From assembly GCF_000196435.1 (NCBI RefSeq), contig NC_010161.1, positions 1,178,001-1,242,000 on the forward strand: a stretch of DNA of 64,000 nucleotides. The letters are read 5' to 3'. Made by a program: the position numbers and the translations under genes. Positions 7,282-15,434 of the stretch are shown here, piece by piece (the stretch's first letter is position 1; each line of letters opens with the position of its first letter). The stretch is from Bartonella tribocorum CIP 105476. Its GTDB lineage: Bacteria > Pseudomonadota > Alphaproteobacteria > Rhizobiales > Rhizobiaceae. The notes under the pieces are model-generated. The model saw nothing but the letters and a program-made list of their open reading frames with translations, was not told where the DNA came from and did not search any database.

Positions 7282-8412
7282 ATGTCGACGATTTATGATT
7301 GGTCTTTAAGCGCCTCCGAGAATGGTGGTGCGGATAATCTGATTAATTGGTCAGAAGGACAACATCCAAATACGGTTAATAACAGCGCCCGTGTGATGAT
7401 GCAAAGGATGCGTGAATATTTATCCGATATAGGGGGTGTCATTGAAGGGATTGTTACTGTTGATGATAAACAAAAGACGAGTGCGATACGTCTTCAAAGT
7501 CCCTCTCAATTTTTAGCGTATAAGAATGGGATATCGCTTTGTTTTAAAGCAAAGGGTAAGAATGTAGGGGCAACCACGATTGCTTTGAATAATTTAACCG
7601 GCAAGCCCGTTTATAAGGCAACAGACACTGGTTTATTAGCTTTAACGGGAGGAGAAATCCAAGATGGCTGTCTTTATACCGTTATTTACGATGAAGATAT
7701 AACCGGTTGGCAAATACTCAATCCCACAAGGGGAAAAGTTTCTTTCTTAAAACGTTTACCGTCTGGTTTAATCGGTCCTTTTGCCATGGAACGCTTGCCG
7801 GATGGTTGGTTGTTGTGTGATGGGCGTGCTTATTCGCGAAGAACGTATAGAGCTTTGTTTGATGGGATAGGAACGACGTGGGGTGAAGGGGATGGTTCTA
7901 CGACGTTTAATGTTCCCGATTTTCGTGGAATGTTTCTACGAGGTATGGACTATGAACGCAATTTAGACCCTTGGCGTTCTTTTGCGAGTCAACAGGGCTG
8001 CTCTTTGAAAGCACATGAACATTTTATCGGTCCAGCATTTCCAAATGATCATTCTTCTCGAAAAAGACGGGATGTTTCTTCTTCTCAAGCGCCTGTGACA
8101 AGGCGCAAGAGAGCTATAGACGAAGAGTGTTTAGGCTTAGACGGTGATGCTTTAGACAAGTGTAATCAAGAATTTGACCAAATAGCAGGAAGTCCACAGG
8201 TAGAGGTTCCCTTTTGGTTCACAGAAAAAGATAAGCCAGCTCGTTTGCCTTGGTTTATCCGGAGTCCCTTTGCAAACTTTTTATATTATTCGACGCCGAT
8301 CAAAGAGGGCGTCATGACAGCGCATCATGAACATCACCTTATGGCAGAGAGTGTTGGTGGTGTTGAGACGCGCCCGGTTAATGTAAGTATCGTTTATGGG
8401 ATCAAGACATGA
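7282..8412 (+). CDS. Phage tail-collar fibre protein, copy 3
   Basis: With the ATG at 7282 (same MSTIYDWSLSASEN start and GAGG as in the other copies) the product has 376 residues. The N-terminal region and the collar domain (GPFAMERLPDGWLLCDGRAY, then TTFNVPDFRGMFLRGMDYE) match copies 1 and 2. A distinct variable region follows, including a strongly basic patch (SSRKRRDVSSS and TRRKRAID) and an acidic segment, before the shared end VETRPVNVSIVYGIKT. The upstream GTG frame start at 7249 is inside copy 2 and less likely. It should be a receptor-contact fibre paralogue. Confidence 0.85.
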   Translation: MSTIYDWSLSASENGGADNLINWSEGQHPNTVNNSARVMMQRMREYLSDIGGVIEGIVTVDDKQKTSAIRLQSPSQFLAYKNGISLCFKAKGKNVGATTIALNNLTGKPVYKATDTGLLALTGGEIQDGCLYTVIYDEDITGWQILNPTRGKVSFLKRLPSGLIGPFAMERLPDGWLLCDGRAYSRRTYRALFDGIGTTWGEGDGSTTFNVPDFRGMFLRGMDYERNLDPWRSFASQQGCSLKAHEHFIGPAFPNDHSSRKRRDVSSSQAPVTRRKRAIDEECLGLDGDALDKCNQEFDQIAGSPQVEVPFWFTEKDKPARLPWFIRSPFANFLYYSTPIKEGVMTAHHEHHLMAESVGGVETRPVNVSIVYGIKT

Positions 8413-8421
8413 GGAGTTGAA

Positions 8422-8643
8422 ATGACCTTAAAACCGTTTGCCATATCAGAGCTTAGCGACCCGTCTCAAGTACGGGTCGTTTTGTATTCGGGGGATCATT
8501 TTGTTCACGCGCCGCTTCATGGTGTTTTTGATTTACTGAAAACAGCTTTGAAAAGCGAGGTTGATGGTTCGCTGAAAGATTTAGAGAAGCGCTTAGAAGC
8601 CTTAAGGGAAGAGTTTGAAGATTTAAAAGAGTGTTCATTTTAA
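8422..8643 (+). CDS. Small phage protein between fibre genes
   Basis: The 73-residue product has a compact beta-like N-terminus (SQVRVVLYSGDHFVHAPLHG) and a charged helical end (LKDLEKRLEALREEFEDLKE) that should form a short coiled coil. AGGAG lies upstream, and it begins ten bases after the collar gene and ends 21 bases before the giant fibre gene, so it belongs to the fibre operon. A linker, chaperone or trimerisation partner of the fibre is possible but unproven. No family is recognised. Confidence 0.65.
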   Translation: MTLKPFAISELSDPSQVRVVLYSGDHFVHAPLHGVFDLLKTALKSEVDGSLKDLEKRLEALREEFEDLKECSF

Positions 8644-8664
8644 GTTAATGGAGGAAGAAAGCAG

Positions 8665-11600
8665 ATGAAGATACCTGATCATAGTCATGAATATTTGATA
8701 CCGATAGCGACGAAAGATGAAATTAGAGAAGGCACTTCGCAAAGTAGTGTTGTTGTTCCAAAGGTTTTAGGAACGGCATCTTTGTATTCGTATGAAACTT
8801 TTGCGCCGTTAGAACAGGTTGTTAATGCACGTCAGGAGTCTGAAAAGGCGATGGCACGTGCGAATGGAGCACAACAGGTTGCCGAAGAAGCGAAGAGGGT
8901 GTCGGAACAAGCGCTTAGCGAAGCTACAAAAACGGGTGAAGCGGTTACAGCAGCAACGACAACGGCTAGTCTTGCGAAAGATACAGCGGATACAGCCAAG
9001 GGCTTAGCAGAAGAAGCCAAGAATGCTTCTGATGCTGCGAAGCACATGGCAGAAGAGACAAAAGCAGCAGTCGATAGAGCCTCAGGGGAAATCAATGGTA
9101 CGAAAGGTTCATTGGCTACGGCATTACAACGTTTTGAAGAGGTTAAGCAGGTAAGTGAGAATGCCGTTAATATCTCGACCGAAGCCAAGAGGTTAGCTGA
9201 TGAATCGAAGACCATTGCAACCCGTGCAGAACAAACAGCAAGAGAAGCTTCACAAACAGCAACAGAGACGACGCAAGTAGCAGCAAAAGCGGTAGCGACG
9301 TGTCATGAAGTTAAGACAGTAGCGACACAAGCAAGTCTAAAGGCGGATGGCGCCAAACAGACAGCCGATGATGCCAAGGATATTGCAGAAAAAGCAAAAG
9401 AGTTATCGGAAGGGACAACATCTTCTATTACAGAACTTACAAAAACAACGTCACAAGTACAAACGGCAGTAGAGAAAGCATTAACGGACTTAAGGGACGC
9501 CAAGCAGATAGCAGAGGCATCTAAGACTCTCTCAGAAGAAGCTAAACAGACAGCTGCTGATGCATTGACAGCGTCGAAAGATGCCAAATCACAATCCGAG
9601 ACAGCGGTAAGCAGGTCAGAAGAGGCAAAGGCTCTTTCAGAACAGTCAAAGGGTGCTTGTGATGAATTTAAAGCCTCCGTTGCGTCAGTTGAGAAAGTTG
9701 CAGAAGCGGCGAAAACAGGCGTGGAACAAGCTTCGCAAACGGCATCAGAAGCGAAGGGAATAGCGGAAACCGCGAAAAGTACAGCCGATAGTGCAACGGC
9801 AAAAGCAGAGCAAGCCCAACAAGAAGCGTCAGAAGCCTCTCGATTAGCTTCTGAAGCGAAGGTAGTGGCAGAGCAAGCATTGCAAGCAGATAGACAAGCG
9901 GTCCGTGAAGGAAGTGAAAGCACCAAGAGTTTGGTAGAAGCTGTTCAGAAGAAAACAGAGGAAGCTGAGAGAGTTGCGCAAGACAGTAAGAGAGTTTGTG
10001 AAGAAACCAAGCAATTAGCAACAGAAGCGAAAAACGCCTCCACTAATGCGCTTACAGAAGCGACTGCTGCGAAGGAGAAAGCATCTAGGGCGCTTACCAC
10101 AGTCAATGATGTAAAGAATATTTCTGAAGAAGTTAAAGGGTTAGCAGAAAAAGCGAGTAGGGCATCTACAGAGGCGCAAAAGACATCAGACCAAGCTTTA
10201 AGAGAAGCGACTTCTGCGAAAACAACGGCGGATATGGCGTCCAGCACAGCCACTGATGCAAAGGGAAGCGCGGAGCAAGCCCAAACAGTATCAGAAGAGG
10301 CAAAGACGTTAGCACAGACAAGCAAGAATGCTTGTGATGAAATCAAGCAAACGATAGGTGATGTTAAAAGCGTTGCAGAGAATGCCTTATCGACAGCCAC
10401 TACAGCGAAGCAGAAAGGAGATGAGATAAGCCAACAAATCTCAGAATCGTTCACGAAATCTGGTGAAGCAAAGACGTTAGCAGAAGAAGCAAAACGGTTG
10501 GCATCAACCTCACAAGAGACAGCAGAAGAAGCAAAGGTTAAAGCAGCAAGCGTAGAGAGAATTGCGACTGAAGCAAACCAAACAGCTAGCTCTTCGAAGA
10601 GCGTATCGGAAGAAGCGAAAGAAGAGGCAAGTAAAGCCAAATCGATAGCTTTAGAAGCCAAAAATACAGCCGATAGTGCAACGGCAAAAGCAGAGCAAGC
10701 AAAAGAAGAAACTGAGACGGCGAAGCAAGGTCTTGGAGAGGTTAAGAGTTCTTTAGACGCGGTGACAGCAACGACAAACTCTGCGAGTACAGCGGCCTCT
10801 GAAGCAAAAGTGTTGGCGGAAGAAGCGAAGAGTGCATTAACAGAAGTGCAAGAGAAGTCCCAGAGTCACAGTGACAGTCTTTCTAAACTTCAAGGTGATG
10901 TAGGTGTCCTTTCCGCTTATATTTTTGAGGATGCGTATTTTGTTCAACCTCAAAAAATTTTGGAAGCAGATTTGCAAAAAAGAAGAGGTATTATGATCAA
11001 AGGCGGCGTAATTTTTCGCTTTTATCATGGTGGAGAGCATGGGGGTAAGTACACCTTGCACCGTCTTGCAAAGGGTACGAATATACTTATTACAATGCCT
11101 CTTGAAGCAGGAAAAGATTATTATATCTATTTTATACCAAACCTCCTTGATCATAATGAGATCAAATTGGATATTTCAGAAAATCCGACGGCTCCTGATG
11201 GCTATACAGAGCATAATTCTCTCAAGATAGGTGGATTTCATACGCTTTGTGCAGATGTTGGTGAGATTGAAGATCATCCCTTATCGGGTTATCAAGCAGG
11301 GGATATCCTCCCTGATTCTGTTTGGTGTTTAAATCACCGTCCCAGAAGTGATCCAGAGGGAATGGTTTACGATTCGTGGAAGAATATTTGGGTTGATATT
11401 TATCTTCAATCAGGGATAGATGAAAATACGAAGTCTGCTTATGGTGCTCCGATTACAACCAATCGTAGCTATTCTGATCATCTCGCGGATTTTGCGTATG
11501 TTAATAAGAGATTTTTGACGAGTGATGAGTTTTCGTCTTGCATGTTAGGAAGCAATGCGGGAAGCAGTATTATAGGCAATCAAGCGCCTTCTCCTAAAAC

Positions 11601-11898
11601 GTCTGGGGGACACGTTGATACAGCCAATCGTCGTATGATTTCGGCTATCGGTTGTGAGGATGGTTGCGGTTATGTTTGGCAATTTTTGTCTGGTTGTTAT
11701 CCAGTGACTAAATGGCATACAGGGGAACAAGGAAGCAGTTTACATGTAGACGTAAGTGTTATGTTGGGAGGAGGGGATTGGTCTGGTGATTCTAGTAATG
11801 ATGCGCTTGCGCGGAATTTTGCGTATTCTCGTTATGACGAAGATGAAAAAATAGGCGCCCGTGGATGTAGTGATCCATTTTATTCTAATTATAACTAG
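8665..11898 (+). CDS. Giant coiled-coil tail fibre with tropism-determinant-like C-terminal domain
   Basis: The 1077-residue protein has a short N-terminal head, then about 680 residues of Ala/Glu/Lys-rich coiled-coil repeats (AEEAKxxA-type). A fibre segment follows (GGFHTLC..., GDILPDSVWCLNHRP, PEGMVYDSWKNIWVDIYL). The last about 110 residues carry GGHVDTANRRMISAIGCEDG, GYVWQFLSG, LGGGDWSGDSSNDALARN and IGARGCSD, the pattern of C-type-lectin-fold variable proteins such as Mtd of DGR phages. It probably binds the host surface at the fibre tip. GGAGG precedes the ATG. A GC-rich terminator follows. A 35-base exact repeat occurs twice in frame. The fold call is from motif memory. Confidence 0.85.
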   Translation: MKIPDHSHEYLIPIATKDEIREGTSQSSVVVPKVLGTASLYSYETFAPLEQVVNARQESEKAMARANGAQQVAEEAKRVSEQALSEATKTGEAVTAATTTASLAKDTADTAKGLAEEAKNASDAAKHMAEETKAAVDRASGEINGTKGSLATALQRFEEVKQVSENAVNISTEAKRLADESKTIATRAEQTAREASQTATETTQVAAKAVATCHEVKTVATQASLKADGAKQTADDAKDIAEKAKELSEGTTSSITELTKTTSQVQTAVEKALTDLRDAKQIAEASKTLSEEAKQTAADALTASKDAKSQSETAVSRSEEAKALSEQSKGACDEFKASVASVEKVAEAAKTGVEQASQTASEAKGIAETAKSTADSATAKAEQAQQEASEASRLASEAKVVAEQALQADRQAVREGSESTKSLVEAVQKKTEEAERVAQDSKRVCEETKQLATEAKNASTNALTEATAAKEKASRALTTVNDVKNISEEVKGLAEKASRASTEAQKTSDQALREATSAKTTADMASSTATDAKGSAEQAQTVSEEAKTLAQTSKNACDEIKQTIGDVKSVAENALSTATTAKQKGDEISQQISESFTKSGEAKTLAEEAKRLASTSQETAEEAKVKAASVERIATEANQTASSSKSVSEEAKEEASKAKSIALEAKNTADSATAKAEQAKEETETAKQGLGEVKSSLDAVTATTNSASTAASEAKVLAEEAKSALTEVQEKSQSHSDSLSKLQGDVGVLSAYIFEDAYFVQPQKILEADLQKRRGIMIKGGVIFRFYHGGEHGGKYTLHRLAKGTNILITMPLEAGKDYYIYFIPNLLDHNEIKLDISENPTAPDGYTEHNSLKIGGFHTLCADVGEIEDHPLSGYQAGDILPDSVWCLNHRPRSDPEGMVYDSWKNIWVDIYLQSGIDENTKSAYGAPITTNRSYSDHLADFAYVNKRFLTSDEFSSCMLGSNAGSSIIGNQAPSPKTSGGHVDTANRRMISAIGCEDGCGYVWQFLSGCYPVTKWHTGEQGSSLHVDVSVMLGGGDWSGDSSNDALARNFAYSRYDEDEKIGARGCSDPFYSNYN
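9781..9815 (+). repeat. Exact 35-base direct repeat, copy A, inside fibre gene
   Basis: The stretch beginning ACAGCCGATAGTGCAACGGC recurs exactly at 10666-10700. The copies are 885 bases apart, a multiple of three, so recombination between them would delete 295 residues of coiled coil without shifting the frame. Confidence 0.85.
10666..10700 (+). repeat. Exact 35-base direct repeat, copy B, inside fibre gene
   Basis: Second copy of the repeat at 9781-9815, in the same reading frame. It encodes a TADSATAKAEQA-type coiled-coil unit. Confidence 0.85.
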
Positions 11899-11922
11899 AT
11901 TGATTAGAGCATCATTTTATGC

Positions 11923-11948
11923 AGCCCCACTGATGTGGGGCTTTTTTT
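11923..11948 (+). terminator. Intrinsic terminator after the giant fibre gene
   Basis: AGCCCCAC (11923-11930) and GTGGGGCT (11935-11942) form an 8-bp GC-rich stem with a TGAT loop, followed by a T run. It separates the fibre operon from the lysis cassette. GC-rich 8-bp hairpins with four-base loops also sit downstream of variable repeats in DGRs, but the loop here is not the GRNA type and the T run favours a terminator. Confidence 0.85.
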
Positions 11949-11960
11949 ATGGAGGATGGG

Positions 11961-12623
11961 ATGAGAAAGATATCCAAAGAAGGTTTGGAGCTTATCAAAC
12001 AATGGGAAGGATTACGTTTAGAAGCGTATAGAGATACGGCATGTATCTGGACGATAGGTTATGGTCACACCAGCAATGCTGGTAACCCGCTTGTCAAAAA
12101 AGGTATGCGTATTACGAAAGAGCGAGCAGAAGAAATCCTTTGTGAAGACTTAAAGCAATTTGAGAAGACGGTAGAGGAATCGGTCACGGTTTCATTAACA
12201 GATTGCCAGTTCGCGGCATTGGTGTCGTTTTGTTATAATGTAGGAACAACAGCTTTTTGCAAGTCGAGTCTTTTGAAAAAACTTAATCAAGGGGATTATG
12301 AATCCGTTCCAGCAGAATTACAGAAATGGAATAAGGTCGGTGGAAAGCTTCTTGCGGGATTAGCCAACCGTCGAGCAGCCGAAGCAGGTTTGTGGGCGAA
12401 AGGGTCTTATGTTTCTTCAAACTATCAAAGAGTGGAAACGAAAGAGGCGAGAGGTCTTTTCAAGGTAGAAGCACTCGCGCCGATTATAGGGTCTTGTTCT
12501 GGTTTTGGGGGATTTTTGGTAGGCAATGGACCAATTCAGTGGGCTTTAGCAGGGATTATGGTTTTAGCCGCTTGTACAGGTCTTGTGATTGTTGCCAAGC
12601 GTTTTCGGGAGCAGCGCTTGTGA
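11961..12623 (+). CDS. Phage endolysin, GH24 lysozyme family, with C-terminal membrane segments
   Basis: The enzyme hydrolyses peptidoglycan to release phage. From the ATG at 11961 (GGAGG at 11951-11955) it has 220 residues. The T4-lysozyme-like catalytic site is visible: Glu16 (KQWEGLRLEAY), Asp25 and Thr31 (WTIGYGHT). The domain ends at about residue 150 (NRRAAEAGLWAKG). The last 60 residues hold hydrophobic segments (APIIGSCSGFGGFLVGNG and WALAGIMVLAACTGLVIVA), which should tether it to the membrane. An ATG 12 bases upstream lies in the terminator's T-run region and lacks a ribosome site. It opens the lysis cassette and overlaps the next gene by four bases. Confidence 0.88.
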   Translation: MRKISKEGLELIKQWEGLRLEAYRDTACIWTIGYGHTSNAGNPLVKKGMRITKERAEEILCEDLKQFEKTVEESVTVSLTDCQFAALVSFCYNVGTTAFCKSSLLKKLNQGDYESVPAELQKWNKVGGKLLAGLANRRAAEAGLWAKGSYVSSNYQRVETKEARGLFKVEALAPIIGSCSGFGGFLVGNGPIQWALAGIMVLAACTGLVIVAKRFREQRL

Positions 12624-12847
12624 TTTTTTGGTTCAAAAGAAATCTGTCTCTTCTGTTAGCGGCTTTAGCCGTTTTTTTAATGGCATTCGCCAAAGCCTTT
12701 CACCTTGGCAAGAAAAGCGAGCGGCAAAAGCAAACAGAGAAAGCTTTAAAGACAGCAATCACCCGTTTTGAGGTTGAAAATGAAGTTAATCAAAAAAGTG
12801 ATACTGGTGTGCGTTCTGCTTTGTCTCGTTGGGTGCGGGGCAAATAA
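12620..12847 (+). CDS. Rz-like spanin subunit (lysis cassette)
   Basis: A GTG start overlaps the endolysin stop (GTGA), giving 75 residues: an N-terminal membrane helix (LSLLLAALAVFLMAFAKAF) and a charged helical tail. The size and layout match inner-membrane spanins, which with an outer-membrane lipoprotein disrupt the envelope at lysis. The next gene, a small lipoprotein, starts inside this gene in another frame, the classical Rz/Rz1 arrangement. Sequence similarity to known Rz proteins is low, so the call rests on context and topology. Confidence 0.6.
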   Translation: MIFWFKRNLSLLLAALAVFLMAFAKAFHLGKKSERQKQTEKALKTAITRFEVENEVNQKSDTGVRSALSRWVRGK

Positions 12848-12983
12848 GTCTGTTTCTTGTGTTGGTTGGTTACCCATTTATTTAGATAAGCAAGATATCA
12901 ACGTCATCAGTTCCAACCTAGCAAGAGATATCTTGAAACATAATCAACAGGGAGCACGCTTATGTGGTTGGCAAAATGAGTAA
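12780..12983 (+). CDS. Rz1-like lysis lipoprotein
   Basis: Starting at the ATG at 12780 (GAGG nearby), the 67-residue product has a signal peptide with lipobox (LVCVLLCLVGC), so it should be a lipoprotein. The mature part ends ARDILKHNQQGARLCGW, a pattern frequent in small phage lysis lipoproteins. About one third of the gene overlaps the preceding spanin-like gene in another frame. Outer-membrane spanin is the likely role, inferred from position and lipobox. Confidence 0.65.
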   Translation: MKLIKKVILVCVLLCLVGCGANKSVSCVGWLPIYLDKQDINVISSNLARDILKHNQQGARLCGWQNE

Positions 12984-13191
12984 AAAACGTCATGAGGAAC
13001 AAGATCTCTCACAAACAGAACGACAGTTGCTTCATGAGATGATAGAGACCTACCAAGGCTTAAAGATGATGTCACGCATCATGAAGTGGATAGCCTTTAT
13101 TGTCTTTATGTTTGTTATCGATTTTGCCCGCTTTATGGACGCGCTAGACAATATCTTATCATATTTCAAAAAGTGGATAGCCAAGAGTTAG
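12964..13191 (+). CDS. Small membrane protein of the lysis cassette
   Basis: This 75-residue protein has a charged N-terminus, one central hydrophobic helix (MKWIAFIVFMFVIDFARFM) and a short basic tail. GGGAG lies nine bases before a GTG at 12964; the ATG at 12976 has no such site, so GTG is preferred. It overlaps the lipoprotein gene by 20 bases. A holin or holin regulator would fit the position, but single-helix proteins here may also be tail-associated; the function is inferred. Confidence 0.55.
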   Translation: MVGKMSKKRHEEQDLSQTERQLLHEMIETYQGLKMMSRIMKWIAFIVFMFVIDFARFMDALDNILSYFKKWIAKS

Positions 13192-13270
13192 AACTCACAA
13201 AATCTTCTTAAAAAAATACCTCAAAAAGAGCTCTTGATTTGAAATAATTGAAGAACTTTTCAAGAAGACT

Positions 13271-13309
13271 TGTTAGAATCAGAAGAAATATTTCTTCTCT
13301 AACAGGCTT
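13271..13309. promoter_or_regulatory. Hairpin/palindrome directly before the XRE-type regulator
   Basis: A perfect 18-base palindrome (AGAAGAAATATTTCTTCT, 13281-13298) is nested in an outer TGTTAG/CTAACA pair (13271-13276, 13299-13304) and followed by GGC and five T. The ATG of the regulator begins at 13315. It could be an operator for the regulator, a terminator of the lysis operon, or a fold that covers the ribosome site. Confidence 0.55.
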
Positions 13310-13314
13310 TTTAT

Positions 13315-13683
13315 ATGGTTACATCTTTTGGTAAAATTTTACGTAAACTTCGCATTGATCACTCAGAACGCCTCTTAGATATGGCTAAGACATTAGGTAT
13401 ATCTGTAGCGTTTTTATCTTCTGTAGAAATTGGCAAGAAATCAGTACCGGTAGGCATGGAAGACAAGATCATAGAGCTGTACGCTTTAGATCAAGAGAAG
13501 GCTTCTCTATTAAGAAAAGAAGCGGATATCTGTCGCAAGAGCTTCACGATCAAAGCTTCAGATCCATTTTGCCGTGAAATTATTGGTATGCTTGTTAGAA
13601 ATTTAGAGAATTTTTCACAACATGACTTAGTAAAATTAAAAATATTATTGGAAAAATTAGGTAAAAAAACAGGCGTCCTATAG
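13315..13683 (+). CDS. XRE-family helix-turn-helix regulator
   Basis: The 122-residue protein carries a Cro/CI-type DNA-binding domain in residues about 5-60: FGKILRKLRIDHSERLLDMA, then ISVAFLSSVEIGKKSVP. A helical C-terminal part follows with no catalytic motif. It probably represses phage or element genes; a palindrome right before its start is a candidate autoregulatory site. It closes the phage module and lies 100 bases from tRNA-Thr. A HigA-like antitoxin is possible, but no toxin gene is adjacent. Confidence 0.8.
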   Translation: MVTSFGKILRKLRIDHSERLLDMAKTLGISVAFLSSVEIGKKSVPVGMEDKIIELYALDQEKASLLRKEADICRKSFTIKASDPFCREIIGMLVRNLENFSQHDLVKLKILLEKLGKKTGVL

Positions 13684-13783
13684 AGGCAAGTTGCAAAATC
13701 CTATTCCCTTACTTTTATCCACGCACCCCGTACCTTAAAAAAGATCTATAAAATCAATAAGTTATTATTGATATAAAACTGTA

Positions 13784-13859
<76 letters not shown>

Positions 13860-14061
13860 GTAACTACGTAGGAGTTAGCACAAACTCACAAAAAGGAAAA
13901 CAGAAAATTATCAATTTTTGTACATATTAAAAGAAAATTATATAACAAATAAAAAATAATCAGCTTATTTCTTTTTTGACAATGTTTACAGCAACGTTGA
14001 AATTATCCTTGTGTTGATATCTTATAGAATCTAATGATAGTCTAGTACTTTTGTTTTTGAA

Positions 14062-15420
14062 TTAAGAATCTGAAGAAGTTGGTTTTTGAGAAAGATACTT
14101 CTCTAGCCAATGAATATTATAGTTACCGTTTGCAACATCTTGATTATTAATGAGATTACGAAAGAGAGGCAATGTGGTTTTGATCCCATCAACGACAAAT
14201 TCATCTAAAGCACGCCGTAAACGCATCATGCATTCCAAACGGGTACGCCCATGAACAATCAGCTTTCCAATCATGCTATCATAATAAGGAGGAATTCGAT
14301 AACCTGAATAAGCACCTGAATCAACACGAATTCCTAAACCTCCAGGTGTATGGAAATGTGTAATGGTTCCCGGTGATGGTGTAAAGGTAAGAGGATCTTC
14401 TGCATTAATACGGCATTCAATGGCGTGACCGGAAAAACAAACATCATCTTGTGTCACTGAAAGCTTGCAGCCTGAAGCAATATGAATTTGTTCATGGACT
14501 AAATCTATACCTGTAATTTCTTCAGTTACAGGATGTTCGACTTGTAAACGCGTATTCATTTCAATGAAATAAAATTCACCATTTTCATAAAGAAATTCAA
14601 CAGTACCAGCTCCACGGTATCCAAGTTCAGCACAGGCATTTGCAACAATACTGCCAATTTTTTTCCGTTCAGTTTCATTAAGTGCAGGTGACGTAGCTTC
14701 TTCCCATACTTTTTGATGCCGTCGTTGAATTGAACAATCGCGCTCTCCTAAATGAATAGCATTTCCTGCACCATCACCTATGACTTGAATTTCAATATGA
14801 CGGGGTTTTTCTAAATATTTCTCTATATAAACAGCATCATCACCAAAAGCTGCTTTCGCTTCTGAACGTGTTGTTTTAAGAGCTATAGAAAATTCTTGTT
14901 CAGAATGAACGACTTTCATACCACGCCCACCACCACCGGCAGAAGCTTTGATAATAACGGGATAACCAATTTCACGAGCGGTGCGTAAAGCATCTGATTC
15001 TTCACTAACTGCTCCATCTGAACCAGGGACGACAGGAATACCAAGTTTTTGGGCAGTTTTTTTTGCCTCAATTTTATCGCCCATGATTCGAATATGAGCA
15101 GCTGTTGGACCGATGAATGTAATATCATGGGCTTCTAGAACATCTGCAAACTTTGCATTTTCAGAAAGAAAGCCATAACCTGGATGAACCGCATCAGCTC
15201 CTGTGATTTCACAAGCAGCAATAATTTGCTGAATACTCAAATAAGAATCGCGAGCAGGAGGAGGGCCAATACAGACACTTTCGTCAGCAAGACGAACATG
15301 CATTGCGTCTGCATCAGCAGTCGAATGAACAGCTACGGTTTTTATGCCAAGTTCTTTACATGCGCGTAAAACACGAAGAGCAATTTCTCCTCGATTAGCA
15401 ATGAGGATTTTTCGAATCAT
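14062..15420 (-). CDS. accC: Biotin carboxylase subunit of acetyl-CoA carboxylase
   Basis: AccC carboxylates biotin on the carrier protein using ATP and bicarbonate, the first half of malonyl-CoA formation for fatty-acid synthesis. The 452-residue length is normal. Visible are the N-terminal domain ([16 protein letters not shown]), the ATP-grasp glycine loop ([11 protein letters not shown], about 159-169), the [16 protein letters not shown] segment, the metal/ATP residues in [19 protein letters not shown], and the conserved C-terminal domain. It lies 14 bases downstream of accB in one operon. Confidence 0.97.
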   Translation of the reverse strand: MIRKILIANRGEIALRVLRACKELGIKTVAVHSTADADAMHVRLADESVCIGPPPARDSYLSIQQIIAACEITGADAVHPGYGFLSENAKFADVLEAHDITFIGPTAAHIRIMGDKIEAKKTAQKLGIPVVPGSDGAVSEESDALRTAREIGYPVIIKASAGGGGRGMKVVHSEQEFSIALKTTRSEAKAAFGDDAVYIEKYLEKPRHIEIQVIGDGAGNAIHLGERDCSIQRRHQKVWEEATSPALNETERKKIGSIVANACAELGYRGAGTVEFLYENGEFYFIEMNTRLQVEHPVTEEITGIDLVHEQIHIASGCKLSVTQDDVCFSGHAIECRINAEDPLTFTPSPGTITHFHTPGGLGIRVDSGAYSGYRIPPYYDSMIGKLIVHGRTRLECMMRLRRALDEFVVDGIKTTLPLFRNLINNQDVANGNYNIHWLEKYLSQKPTSSDS

Positions 15421-15434
15421 GGTTGCCCCTCGCT

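Noticed and set aside
8832..10661. Long minus-strand open frames (up to 238 codons) opposite the giant fibre gene
   Set aside because: They are Ala/Ser-rich mirrors of the repeated coiled-coil codons, without ribosome sites or family features; the plus-strand fibre explains them.
11923..11948. DGR-type cruciform downstream of a variable repeat
   Set aside because: Stem length fits, but the loop is TGAT rather than GRNA and a T run follows, so an intrinsic terminator is the better reading.
12392..12619. Upstream part of the 151-codon frame covering the Rz-like gene
   Set aside because: It lies inside the endolysin in another frame; the real gene begins at GTG 12620.
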